From Chitinophaga rhizosphaerae (GTDB lineage: Bacteria > Bacteroidota > Bacteroidia > Chitinophagales > Chitinophagaceae): a stretch of DNA of 64,000 bases. The stretch's first letter is position 1, and each line of letters starts with the position of its first letter. The stretch spans positions 434,001 through 498,000 of the forward strand of contig NZ_RXLO01000004.1 in NCBI RefSeq assembly GCF_003958645.1, in the 5' to 3' direction. Both the position numbers and the translations under genes were made by a program. Under the pieces are notes generated by a model. The model ran no database searches and was not told the DNA's origin. It saw only the letters and a program-made list of their open reading frames with translations. Shown here piece after piece: positions 19,224-27,478 of this stretch.

Positions 19224-19745
19224 TTATGCATAGATGTAATCGGCTTTGCGTACGTTATGATCATGAGCAGGCACGGCCGCCACCAGGGCGTACCCCAGGC
19301 TGGAGAGCACCGCTCTTGCCTTGTTCCTGCCCGATTCGGGCGTTCTGCCGCGGAAGTACAGCAGGTTGGCGGTTTTGGGCGGTTCCGCCTCCGCCGCGCG
19401 CATGGGTATTTTTTCCAGGGCGGCCGACCGATGCTCGCGCATGAACCGGCGGATCATCTCGATGTCGGTATCGTGGATCAATGCCGGTTTCCCCAGCCAA
19501 TACACGAAGTTGACGATCCCCTCCGTTTCGCGGACGATGTCCAGCATACTTTCGGGGATGCGGACGAATACGTACGACGGGAACAGCGGTTCTTCCGACA
19601 TCTTTCGCCGGTCGTTCCATTGTTTCTCGACAACGTTCATAGGGCAGTAAATTTCAAGGCGCCTGCGGGTCAACAGATCAGCAACCTTTTTTTCCATTTT
19701 TGCCTTGGTATACACGGCATACCAGGCATGCAATTCCTGTTTCAT
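19224..19745 (-). CDS. UpxY/RfaH-like transcription antiterminator (NusG family)
   Basis: The 173-residue protein has a NusG N-terminal domain: HAWYAVYTKAKMEKKVADLL, IYCPMNVVEKQW and PLFPSYVFVRIPES. A C-terminal segment in the position of the KOW region is weakly conserved. In Bacteroides, UpxY proteins bind the leader of their own polysaccharide operon and prevent premature termination. Here the gene is third (after wza and wzc) and precedes the sugar genes, so it could act on the same transcript. An alternative in-frame ATG at 19787 shares an ACACTATGAAA context with the chosen start. Confidence 0.85.
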   Translation of the reverse strand: MKQELHAWYAVYTKAKMEKKVADLLTRRRLEIYCPMNVVEKQWNDRRKMSEEPLFPSYVFVRIPESMLDIVRETEGIVNFVYWLGKPALIHDTDIEMIRRFMREHRSAALEKIPMRAAEAEPPKTANLLYFRGRTPESGRNKARAVLSSLGYALVAAVPAHDHNVRKADYIYA

Positions 19746-19898
19746 AGTGTAGCATTTTTCGGTGAACGGATCGCAATCGGTTTTCATAGTGTGGAATTTA
19801 TAAAGGCGGGAAGAAGCAACAGCTTCGCTCCTCATTCACATGACGAGCCGGGTTTCCAATAAAGGCTATCGTGTATGCGGCCGGGCCGCTATGGTTTC

Positions 19899-22250
19899 CT
19901 ATTTGAACATATTCTTCAGTTTCTTGCTGGCGCCATTCTTCTGATCTTCCACATATCCATATCCGTAACCGTACGTGTGGCTGGCCACCCCGCGCGGTTT
20001 CACGCCGTTGTACACCAGGCTGAGGCGCCCCATTTCACCGGTGCGGTACAGTTCGTCGATCTGTTTCAGGTATTGGCGGGGCGTTACCTGGTGGCGCAGC
20101 ACGTACAGGCAGGCGTCGGCCAGCGGGGCGAGCAGCCGCGCGTCGGTCACCAGCCCCACAGGCGCGGAGTCGATGATGATGTAATCGAACCGTTCGCGCA
20201 GCTCGGTGATCAGTTCCTCCAGCCGGCCGTTCAGGATCAGCTCCGTCGGGTTCGGCGGGATCACGCCCGCCGGGATGAGGAACAGGTTTTCGTTATCCGG
20301 TATTTTGCGCACCAGGTCGTCTAGCTGCGCTTTGCCCACGAGGTAATTGGTGATCCCCGGTTCGCGGCTGACGCCCAGCATGCTGCTCAGCATGGGCTTG
20401 CGAAGGTCGAACTCCATCAGCACTACTTTCTTGCGCAGGAGCGACAGGCTGGAGGCCAGGTTCAGCGACACGAATGATTTACCTTCCCCGGAAATGGACG
20501 AGGTTACGAGCAGCGTTTTGTTATTGCCGTTGAGGCCGATGTAGGAGAGCGACGTCCGCAGGTTGCGGAATTGCTCTGCCACGAAGCTTCTGCGGCCGTC
20601 GGAGATCACGAGCGGTTCCTTGCTGTCGTCGTGCAGGAGCTCCGCCACGATGGGCGCCGAAGTTTCCTTCTCTATTTCCACGCGGGACGTGATCTCGCGT
20701 TTCAGCATGTCTTTCAGGGTGATCCAGATGGCCACCACCGCAATGCCCCCCAGCACTGCGATGGCGTAGACCATCATTTTGCGGGGACTCACCGGGATTC
20801 CGGCAGTTTCGGCCCCGTCCACGATCCGGCTGTCGGAAATAGCGGCGGCATAGGCCAGTGCCGTTTCTTCACGCTTCTGTAAAAGGAACGTGTAAATATT
20901 GTTCTTGATGGCCTGCTGGCGGCTTACTTCCAGCAAAGCCCTTTCCTTGCCGGGCACGCTGCGCAGCATGCTGGCGAAACGGTCGTTGGCGGAAAGGAGT
21001 TTCGCTTTGGCCGCTTCCAGGTTGGCGCGCTGGCTGTGGATGTTTTCCAGGATACCGGGCTTGAGCATGTCTGCCTGGCGGTTGAGGGCCATCAGCGAGG
21101 GACTGTTCGCACCGGTGGTCTTTTTCAGCTTTTCCTTTTCCAGTTCCGTTTCATATAATTTATTGACGAGCTCCAGCAGCACGGGATCGCTGAGGCCGAG
21201 CGTGGCCGGCACCATGTTCACGCCTTCCGTTTTACCCGACACATATTTTTCGATGGACTCGAGCACGGAGAGCTGCATATTGGCTTCGTTGAGCCTGGCG
21301 TCGTTTTCCTGCACGCTGCCGAGGAACATTTTGCTTTGTTCGCTGATGTCGACGATGCCTTCGTTCGTTTTGAACCGCGCCACTTCCTTTTCCACTTCAC
21401 TCAGCTCACGCGTCACGATGCGGAGGCGTTCTTCCACGAAAGACATAGTGCTGGCGGCCATCCGGTTCTTATCCTTCACCGCGGCTTCGTTGTATACGCG
21501 GATGAGGTCGTTGACGATGGCTTCGCCGCGGGATGGCAACGCGTCCAGGTATTCCAGGTTGATGACCGTCGCCATTTTGGATACCGGTGTGATCTTCATT
21601 TTAGCGAGGATCTGCCGGGTGAGGCTGCGCTCACCGGTAAGTTTGAGGAAATACTGGCCTTCGGCGATGGGCGTTGCCACGTCGCGCATGCGGATCACCA
21701 TCCGGCCCCAGGGCGTTCCGGCGGTATCGTTGATGGGATAAGGCTTGCTGTTCAGCAATACCATTTTCTTCTTATCGTCGTACCCCACGCTCACGAATTC
21801 CGGCGGACCGTCCCGGATCGCCCAGGGCTCCACGAAATGGAAGTTCACGGGCGACGATTCCCCATAAACCGAAACGTTCTTCAGCCGGCCTTTTACGTAC
21901 AGTTCCCCGTACAGGTCGAGCTTCCGGATCACGTCGCGGATGAGGGTGCGGGAAGTGAGTATCTGGATTTCGTTTTCGATATTCTTTTTGGAACCGAACA
22001 GGTCGAGCGAGCTCATGATGTTCGATTCGTCGAGGTCTTTGGCTTCGTCCTTCACGAGGAGGGATGCGGAAATCTTATAGACCGGGGTGGCGTATCGCAG
22101 GTAGGCCCATGCCCCTCCTGCCGCGATGAGTGCGGCCAGCACGAACAGTGGCCAGTAGCTCAGGTAGCGGAACCTGAGCATGGCCAGCAGGTCTGCCGAA
22201 GACTCTTGCTGCGGCTCCACGCGTTTATGGGCATTCGTCTGCTGCTTCAT
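19899..22250 (-). CDS. wzc: Polysaccharide copolymerase and tyrosine autokinase (Wzc-like)
   Basis: This 783-residue inner-membrane protein controls chain length and export with Wza. A Wzz domain begins after a hydrophobic helix near residues 33-52. A coiled periplasmic region spans about 270-450, and a second membrane helix lies near 490-512. The cytoplasmic BY-kinase has Walker A SISGEGKS (about 585-592), the A' motif EFDLRKP and Walker B YIIIDSAP. The tail holds a tyrosine cluster, YGYGYGY at about 760-766, the expected autophosphorylation site. The PHP phosphatase at the operon end is the likely antagonist. Confidence 0.95.
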   Translation of the reverse strand: MKQQTNAHKRVEPQQESSADLLAMLRFRYLSYWPLFVLAALIAAGGAWAYLRYATPVYKISASLLVKDEAKDLDESNIMSSLDLFGSKKNIENEIQILTSRTLIRDVIRKLDLYGELYVKGRLKNVSVYGESSPVNFHFVEPWAIRDGPPEFVSVGYDDKKKMVLLNSKPYPINDTAGTPWGRMVIRMRDVATPIAEGQYFLKLTGERSLTRQILAKMKITPVSKMATVINLEYLDALPSRGEAIVNDLIRVYNEAAVKDKNRMAASTMSFVEERLRIVTRELSEVEKEVARFKTNEGIVDISEQSKMFLGSVQENDARLNEANMQLSVLESIEKYVSGKTEGVNMVPATLGLSDPVLLELVNKLYETELEKEKLKKTTGANSPSLMALNRQADMLKPGILENIHSQRANLEAAKAKLLSANDRFASMLRSVPGKERALLEVSRQQAIKNNIYTFLLQKREETALAYAAAISDSRIVDGAETAGIPVSPRKMMVYAIAVLGGIAVVAIWITLKDMLKREITSRVEIEKETSAPIVAELLHDDSKEPLVISDGRRSFVAEQFRNLRTSLSYIGLNGNNKTLLVTSSISGEGKSFVSLNLASSLSLLRKKVVLMEFDLRKPMLSSMLGVSREPGITNYLVGKAQLDDLVRKIPDNENLFLIPAGVIPPNPTELILNGRLEELITELRERFDYIIIDSAPVGLVTDARLLAPLADACLYVLRHQVTPRQYLKQIDELYRTGEMGRLSLVYNGVKPRGVASHTYGYGYGYVEDQKNGASKKLKNMFK

Positions 22251-22332
22251 GGTTTTTTCAATTCAATATGGTTATCAACTATGGTCTTTCAGCTTTGCGG
22301 CCATTCCGAACGGGTTTTCACGAACGGACGGT

Positions 22333-23136
22333 TTACTTGATCACGAGGCGGTCGAGGATGATGACGAGGAGGCTGAGGCTGGAGAGCACCACGGGCAGTA
22401 TCTGCCGGGAGCGGTCGGCCTGGGCTATCTTCGACTTCGTCGGTTCCACGTAAACGATATCGTTGGGTTGTAAATAGTAGTAGGGCGATGAAAGGATGCT
22501 GGCGTCGTTGAGGTTGAGCCGTTTTACGGTGCGGCTGCCTTCCTTGTCGCGGATGAGCATGACGTTTTCGCGTTTGCCGTATACGGTAATGTCTCCCGCC
22601 ATGCCGAGGGCCTCCATGATGGAGATTTTCTCGCTGGTGACGGTGATCACGGCGGGCTTGGCGACTTCGCCCAGCAGGGTAACGCGGAAATTGAGGAAGC
22701 GCACGCTCACAACGGGGTCTACCAGCAACTGCCGTTGTACGAAGCGGTTGCGGATCGTATCTGCCAGTGCGGTGGTGGTGATGCCTGCGGCGTGAATGGT
22801 GCCGAACACCGGGTATTGTATGTTCCCGGCGCCGTCTACGAGGAACCCTGCTCCCGGCGCTGCGCCGGATGCGGCCGTGGCGCCGCTGTTGGAGGCGTTG
22901 GGCACGTTGTAAAGCATGGCTTCCTGCGGGTTCAGGCTGCTGACGGTGATCTGCAGGATGTCGTTCTGCTGGATCGCCGGTTCAAAATTTCCGGCGATGC
23001 GCTGCACCGCCGTATCGCTGTTCACATTATTGAAATACGTTGCGTTCTTGGTGCTCGCGCAGGATGCAAACAGCGCACAAGCCGCTGCCAGCAAGGTGTT
23101 CAATAAAGCATTCCGGTTCTTCGACTTTCGGGTCAT
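22333..23136 (-). CDS. wza: Polysaccharide export outer-membrane lipoprotein (Wza-like)
   Basis: The 267-residue protein has a lipoprotein signal ending in a lipobox-like LFASCAS (Cys near residue 26). A poly-export domain follows (NDILQITVSSLNPQEAM near 59-75), then SLBB-type repeats. The C-terminal hydrophobic segment (LSSLSLLVIIL) fits the membrane-spanning helix seen in Wza-type channels. It forms the outer-membrane exit for the polymer together with Wzc. It is the first structural gene of the operon, 156 bp after the NarL-type regulator. Confidence 0.93.
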   Translation of the reverse strand: MTRKSKNRNALLNTLLAAACALFASCASTKNATYFNNVNSDTAVQRIAGNFEPAIQQNDILQITVSSLNPQEAMLYNVPNASNSGATAASGAAPGAGFLVDGAGNIQYPVFGTIHAAGITTTALADTIRNRFVQRQLLVDPVVSVRFLNFRVTLLGEVAKPAVITVTSEKISIMEALGMAGDITVYGKRENVMLIRDKEGSRTVKRLNLNDASILSSPYYYLQPNDIVYVEPTKSKIAQADRSRQILPVVLSSLSLLVIILDRLVIK

Positions 23137-23292
23137 ATAGCACGTTTGATATGGTCTGGGTTCACTGCTAAAGCACAGTTACAATATTAGAGCATACTAC
23201 GCGCCATAAATATTACTACATAGAGTATAAAACCGGGGATCAGCAGAAAACGTACTACTCATAACAGTAAGCTGCCTTTCCGCACAGATATT

Positions 23293-23925
23293 TCAGAAAA
23301 GATTATTTGACCAGATTTTGGAAATCAGCTCCGATTTCGAAGCTACGTTCAGCTTGGAATATATTTTTTTAAGATGCTGGTTGACGGTGTGTACGGTCAC
23401 GTATAGCCGCTCCGCCATCTCTTTATAGGAGTGCCCGTCTTTCAGCAGGCCCAGCAATTCGTACTCCCGTTTGGTGAGCCGGTCGCGGATGCTTTCGAGC
23501 GGATCTTTGGATATGTGGGCGATGAGCAGGTGAGCGGCTTTGGGCGAAAGGGTGCCGCCTTGCGTAACGGCGTCGAGGATGGAATGATAGATTTCCATGA
23601 GCCGGCTGGTCTTGATGATATACCCGCTGGCGCCGTGCATGATAGACTCTATCACGTACTGCTGGCCGTCGTGCCCCGACAGCACGATGATCTTCGCGTC
23701 CGGGTAATGCTGTTTCAATTCCTCCATTCCTTCGATCCCCGAATCTCCCGGAAGGGAAATATCGAGCAGGATCGCTTTCACATCAGGGTCCTTGTAAGGC
23801 AACGCCCTGAACTCTTCCATCGAACGACAGGCGAAAACAACCTTGCACTCCTGGAAATCTTCTAAGAACTCTTTATAATTATTGAGTTGAAAATGGTTGT
23901 CTTCAATGATACCAATAGTTATCAT
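23293..23925 (-). CDS. NarL/LuxR-type response regulator
   Basis: The 210-residue protein has a receiver domain (IGIIEDN acidic pocket; phospho-acceptor Asp55 in LLDISLPG; IVLSGHD; IKTS with the conserved Lys) and a C-terminal LuxR-type HTH from about 147 (LTKREYELLGLLKDG, then TVHTVNQHLKKIYSKL). It lies just upstream of wza in the same direction and is divergent from a sensor kinase at 24301. It is therefore a good candidate to set exopolysaccharide expression. The partner kinase is not proven. Confidence 0.93.
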   Translation of the reverse strand: MITIGIIEDNHFQLNNYKEFLEDFQECKVVFACRSMEEFRALPYKDPDVKAILLDISLPGDSGIEGMEELKQHYPDAKIIVLSGHDGQQYVIESIMHGASGYIIKTSRLMEIYHSILDAVTQGGTLSPKAAHLLIAHISKDPLESIRDRLTKREYELLGLLKDGHSYKEMAERLYVTVHTVNQHLKKIYSKLNVASKSELISKIWSNNLF

Positions 23926-24004
23926 ATTACGGTTAACGTTGATATGGTTTTCGCAATAAAGATGCTGTTCGCACCTCGAACAATTAAATAGGATAGTGTT
24001 CTAT

Positions 24005-24012
24005 CAAAGATA
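24005..24012 (-). promoter_or_regulatory. Bacteroidetes-type -7 box for the NarL-type regulator
   Basis: On the minus strand this reads TATCTTTG, a full match to TAnnTTTG. A transcript starting just downstream would have a leader of about 75 nt before the ATG at 23925. No clear TTTG -33 box is seen at the usual distance. Confidence 0.4.
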
Positions 24013-24231
24013 AGTCCAATTTTTAAAAATTTATCAGCAGATGTATTAATTTATTGATAGCTATTCAAAACGGAATGGGAATTGCTGTACTATTATTTCA
24101 AGTAACAAATTAACAATAATCATATTCGATTAAAACGTATATAAGCTTTGCGACAATACATAGCATGAAATATGCAAATTTTGCGCGGATTATGAGATGT
24201 AAATTGCCTATCTTTTCCGAGTGAAACCCGG

Positions 24232-24245
24232 CCGGAAATTTCCGG
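24232..24245. repeat. Perfect 14-bp palindrome
   Basis: CCGGAAATTTCCGG reads the same on both strands and lies 56 bp before the kinase start. It could be an operator for a dimeric regulator such as the divergent NarL-type protein; function is inferred from position only. Confidence 0.5.
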
Positions 24246-24256
24246 AAAAAGAAACT

Positions 24257-24288
24257 GAAGAACCGAATCGACGAAGAACCATATCGAC
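24257..24288 (+). repeat. 16-bp tandem direct repeat in the leader
   Basis: Two adjacent units, GAAGAACCGAATCGAC and GAAGAACCATATCGAC, differ only at positions 9-10. They end 12 bp before the ATG of the sensor kinase, inside its probable untranslated leader. Confidence 0.6.
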
Positions 24289-24300
24289 AGAACTCAAGAC

Positions 24301-25377
24301 ATGAAGCCTAACCAATCCATCAGGGTAAGCCATATGCTGCGCGGCATTGAAGACCCTGTATTGATCATCAGCACAGACAAACAGGTCGTACTCAATGCCA
24401 ACGGAAAGGCTATCGAAGTATTAGCCAATGGCAAAACCTCACAGCTCAGGGGCCTTCCCCTCCAGCTCGCCTATGGCGGCGAGCGGCAGGATGCATTTCC
24501 GAAACCTTTACCCCCGGCGTTTATGCTGCCGGTTTCACAAAACGGTGAAATCTCGCTGATCGACTTTCGCGTCAGCCCGTTAAAAATCGAAGGCAAGAAA
24601 TACTGGCTGGCCATCGGCCGGAAAGTGGAACAGGCCGAAGAACTGCAAAAAAAATTGCAGGATCTCGAACAGGAAAAATCCTTGCAGCAGATGAAAGTTC
24701 AGTTCATGTCCATGACTTCTCACGAATTCAGAACTCCCCTCACGGCCATCTCTTCGGCGATGGACCTCCTCGAGGCGCGCCTGCAGCTCGATGGACAACT
24801 GTCTTCCTTCCACCGCCTGCAACTCCGGAAAATGGCGGACGAAATCTTCCAGCTCAACGCCATGCTCGACGAAGTGCTGACCCTCAGCAAGATCGCGGGC
24901 AATAACTGGGAGGCGGATCTAAAACCGGTTTTGCCCGAACAGATCATTGAAACACTACGCTATCAATACTTCTCGCAACGAAAAGACGACCGCTCGCTGC
25001 TGATCTCCATAGACGGCGAGCCCCGGCCCATCCTGGCAGATAAGGACCAGCTGGCAAAAGTCTTCACCAACCTCATCAGCAATGCCTTTAAATATTCCAC
25101 CCAAAAGAATCCATCTGTAAAACTGCAGTACAAGAAGAAAAAACTGGTCATCACTTTCCGCGATCACGGTATCGGGATCCCGGAAAGCGACCTTCCGTAC
25201 CTGTTCACCTCGTTTTTCCGCGGCAGCAATGTAGACGGGATCGAGGGCACGGGCCTCGGTCTTTCAATTGTCAAAACTTTTGTGGAATCCAATCACGGCA
25301 CGATTTCAGTTAGTAGCGGGGTGAACGAAGGGACCACCTTTACTTTGGTGTTCCAGGAGTTCGCCGATGCCATCTAA
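24301..25377 (+). CDS. PAS-domain sensor histidine kinase
   Basis: The 358-residue soluble kinase has no membrane helix. An N-terminal PAS-like domain (about 12-107, starting MLRGIEDPVLIIS) is followed by a short coiled coil. The HisKA domain has phospho-acceptor His141 in SHEFRTPLTAI. The ATPase domain has the N-box NLISNAFKYS, then DHGIGIPESDLP and GTGLGLSIVK. A cytoplasmic signal is therefore expected. The receiver-only protein 34 bp downstream is its probable partner, and the NarL-type regulator is divergently encoded. Confidence 0.93.
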   Translation: MKPNQSIRVSHMLRGIEDPVLIISTDKQVVLNANGKAIEVLANGKTSQLRGLPLQLAYGGERQDAFPKPLPPAFMLPVSQNGEISLIDFRVSPLKIEGKKYWLAIGRKVEQAEELQKKLQDLEQEKSLQQMKVQFMSMTSHEFRTPLTAISSAMDLLEARLQLDGQLSSFHRLQLRKMADEIFQLNAMLDEVLTLSKIAGNNWEADLKPVLPEQIIETLRYQYFSQRKDDRSLLISIDGEPRPILADKDQLAKVFTNLISNAFKYSTQKNPSVKLQYKKKKLVITFRDHGIGIPESDLPYLFTSFFRGSNVDGIEGTGLGLSIVKTFVESNHGTISVSSGVNEGTTFTLVFQEFADAI

Positions 25378-25411
25378 ATCGATTTTGTGCCAGGTACAAA
25401 GCTGAACAGTA

Positions 25412-25786
25412 ATGAACAACACCATCCTGCTCATTGAGGATAAGCCCAGCTTGTCCGACGCGCTGAAGTCACTGCTCGAATTGCACCAGTACACGGTTGC
25501 CACGGCAGCCAACGGAGAAGAAGGGATTCGCGCCGCACGCAAACTGCGGCCCGGCCTGGTGATCAGCGACATCTACATGCCCGTGCTCAACGGCCTCGAT
25601 CTGCTCGACAGTTTCCGTGACGACCCTGCCTTGCAGGATATTCCCGTGGTGATGCTCACCGCGCGTTCGGAGATCGACGATATCCAGCAGGCCCTGGAGC
25701 GGGGCGCTGCGGGTTATGTCACCAAACCGTTCCTGTTCAAAAATTTACACGCAGTCATCCGGGGGATCTTCGAAAAGCAGCTCTAG
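25412..25786 (+). CDS. Single-domain response regulator
   Basis: The 124-residue protein is a receiver domain only: LLIEDKPSL acidic pocket, phospho-acceptor Asp53 in ISDIYMPVLNG, MLTARSE and VTKPF with the conserved Lys. It has no output domain, so it would act by phosphotransfer or protein contact. It follows the sensor kinase by 34 bp. Its last 4 bp overlap the end of the convergent Wzi-like gene. Confidence 0.93.
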   Translation: MNNTILLIEDKPSLSDALKSLLELHQYTVATAANGEEGIRAARKLRPGLVISDIYMPVLNGLDLLDSFRDDPALQDIPVVMLTARSEIDDIQQALERGAAGYVTKPFLFKNLHAVIRGIFEKQL

Positions 25787-27228
25787 CGGCGGGCGGGCGC
25801 GAACAGCCATTCCACGCCCAGCATAAAACCTGCGGTTTTGCTCATGTCTCCGCCATCGAGCCCCACGGCCCCTGTGAGGGTGAGGCCGGGCACCGGCGCG
25901 CTGTAGCGCACCTGTTGCAGCGCATACCATTGGCTGAGGGGCGCTTTGATGGGCCCGGGATCGTAAGTCCCGAAATTCCTCGTATACGTCAGCATCGTTT
26001 TTCCCTGCAACATGCTCCCGACGCGGTACAACGCCCCCAGGTGCATGCCGCTCACCCGGTTGTTGATGATATTCCAGCCTTTGTTCCGGATCACGTTCCA
26101 TTTCTCGCTGTAATCGAACGGCTGGATGTTGCCGAAGTAATGTTGTCCGCGGCTGCGGTTCACGAAGAGCGGCGTCCCGATGATATGGTTTTCGTATTCC
26201 CAGCCTGTGAGGTAGACGCCGTTGTTGTAGTAACTTTCGCGATACTGTTTGGGGTGCCAGTTGTTCATTTTTTTGGTGGAAATCCACTCCACCGTGGCCT
26301 GGAGCAGCACGGCGCCTTCCCGTTTGTCCCGGAAACTGAGGCCCATGAGGTGATCCGTATTCTTAAAATCGACGCCCTGGCCGGTTTCGAACGGGGTTTG
26401 ATTGTAGGCGCGCAGCGCGAAGTTGTCGTTCTCCCATTCCAGTCCGCCTTCCAGCACGCCGCGATGGTCTCCCGGGCGGTTTGGGCGTACCTGGTCGGTC
26501 AGCACCGTTCCGTCATCCCCTTCTTTAACCAGTACTACATCCATGTAGTCTTTGAAACTGCTTTTGATCTTCGGAAGGTCTTCCCGGTTGCCTCCCCATA
26601 CGGCGTAATGCTGGATGCCGCCGTATGCTTTCAACTTCTTTTTGCCGATCCGCAGGTAGAAATTCTTTTCGTGGAGGAAAGCATATGGGATGAACTGGTT
26701 GCGGCCCATCCAACCGTGACTGAATTGTCCTTTTACCTGCAGCCAGCCATTGGTGAAGGGGACGGGGACGTATTCCTTCAAGCCGATGCTTACTTTGGGA
26801 ATGGGGAGCGCGTTGCCGCTCACGCCCAGCGAGCCCGACGATAGCTCGGGGGCTACGTCGCCGATGATTTCTTCATACCGGCCAACCCGCAATTCGAGTT
26901 TTTGGAATGCGAATTTGACGAAGGCTTCTTCGAAGAAGTTCCGGCGGAAGTTGTTATTGTTGTACAGGCTGAATCCGTATTGGAGGCGCCAGTTTTGTCC
27001 GGCGCCGAAAGTGTGTGTGTTGGTGGCGCGGATGTAGGTGGACAGATCGGATTTGCGATCGGAGATGGTCCCGAATTTGTTGGCCGTGAGCCAGAGGGGC
27101 TGATAGCCCTTTGTGGCGATAGTGGCGCGTGTGCCCGTCCGCACTTCGAGCGAGTCGGCAAACTGCGCGTGGATGGCGGAAAAGGGCAGCAGTAAAGATA
27201 TGGTAATTGCGATGCCTGCCGTTTTCAT
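25783..27228 (-). CDS. Capsule assembly Wzi-family outer-membrane protein
   Basis: This 481-residue protein has a signal peptide ending ...FSAIHAQ and a chain of amphipathic beta-strands that ends with an aromatic-rich barrel. Wzi is an 18-strand outer-membrane barrel and lectin that anchors capsule to the surface. Segments such as RVGRYEEIIGDVAPELSSG and the final VEWLFAP match the Bacteroidetes Wzi family as I know it. It lies apart from the main polysaccharide operon but close to its regulators, so a role in surface attachment of the polymer is plausible. Confidence 0.82.
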   Translation of the reverse strand: MKTAGIAITISLLLPFSAIHAQFADSLEVRTGTRATIATKGYQPLWLTANKFGTISDRKSDLSTYIRATNTHTFGAGQNWRLQYGFSLYNNNNFRRNFFEEAFVKFAFQKLELRVGRYEEIIGDVAPELSSGSLGVSGNALPIPKVSIGLKEYVPVPFTNGWLQVKGQFSHGWMGRNQFIPYAFLHEKNFYLRIGKKKLKAYGGIQHYAVWGGNREDLPKIKSSFKDYMDVVLVKEGDDGTVLTDQVRPNRPGDHRGVLEGGLEWENDNFALRAYNQTPFETGQGVDFKNTDHLMGLSFRDKREGAVLLQATVEWISTKKMNNWHPKQYRESYYNNGVYLTGWEYENHIIGTPLFVNRSRGQHYFGNIQPFDYSEKWNVIRNKGWNIINNRVSGMHLGALYRVGSMLQGKTMLTYTRNFGTYDPGPIKAPLSQWYALQQVRYSAPVPGLTLTGAVGLDGGDMSKTAGFMLGVEWLFAPARR

Positions 27229-27478
27229 AATATGTCGTATGTCTTACCCGGCAAATTAGCATGGATCCGGGTTGGATTGGGCTACTTAAACCAGTATAAT
27301 CGTGAATCAACAGCGGTAAAAGGGTACTTATGGGAGGAATGGGGATCGGAAGGGTGTCCATTCCCGGCGGATTTGTTTTTGCGCTATTCCGTTTTTGGTG
27401 CGCGCCTGGGTCGGGAGAGCCTTTCGCTTTGTAATTGGTCAAGTACCAAACAGTCGACTTGATGAACGTGAAGAACCT

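Larger units (their letters stand above)
23926..24300. promoter_or_regulatory. 375-bp divergent regulatory spacer
   Basis: The spacer is AT-rich, holds no credible gene and separates the NarL-type regulator (minus) from the sensor kinase (plus). It contains a -7-like box for the regulator at 24005-24012, a perfect 14-bp palindrome at 24232-24245 and a 16-bp imperfect tandem repeat at 24257-24288 next to the kinase start. Confidence 0.6.
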
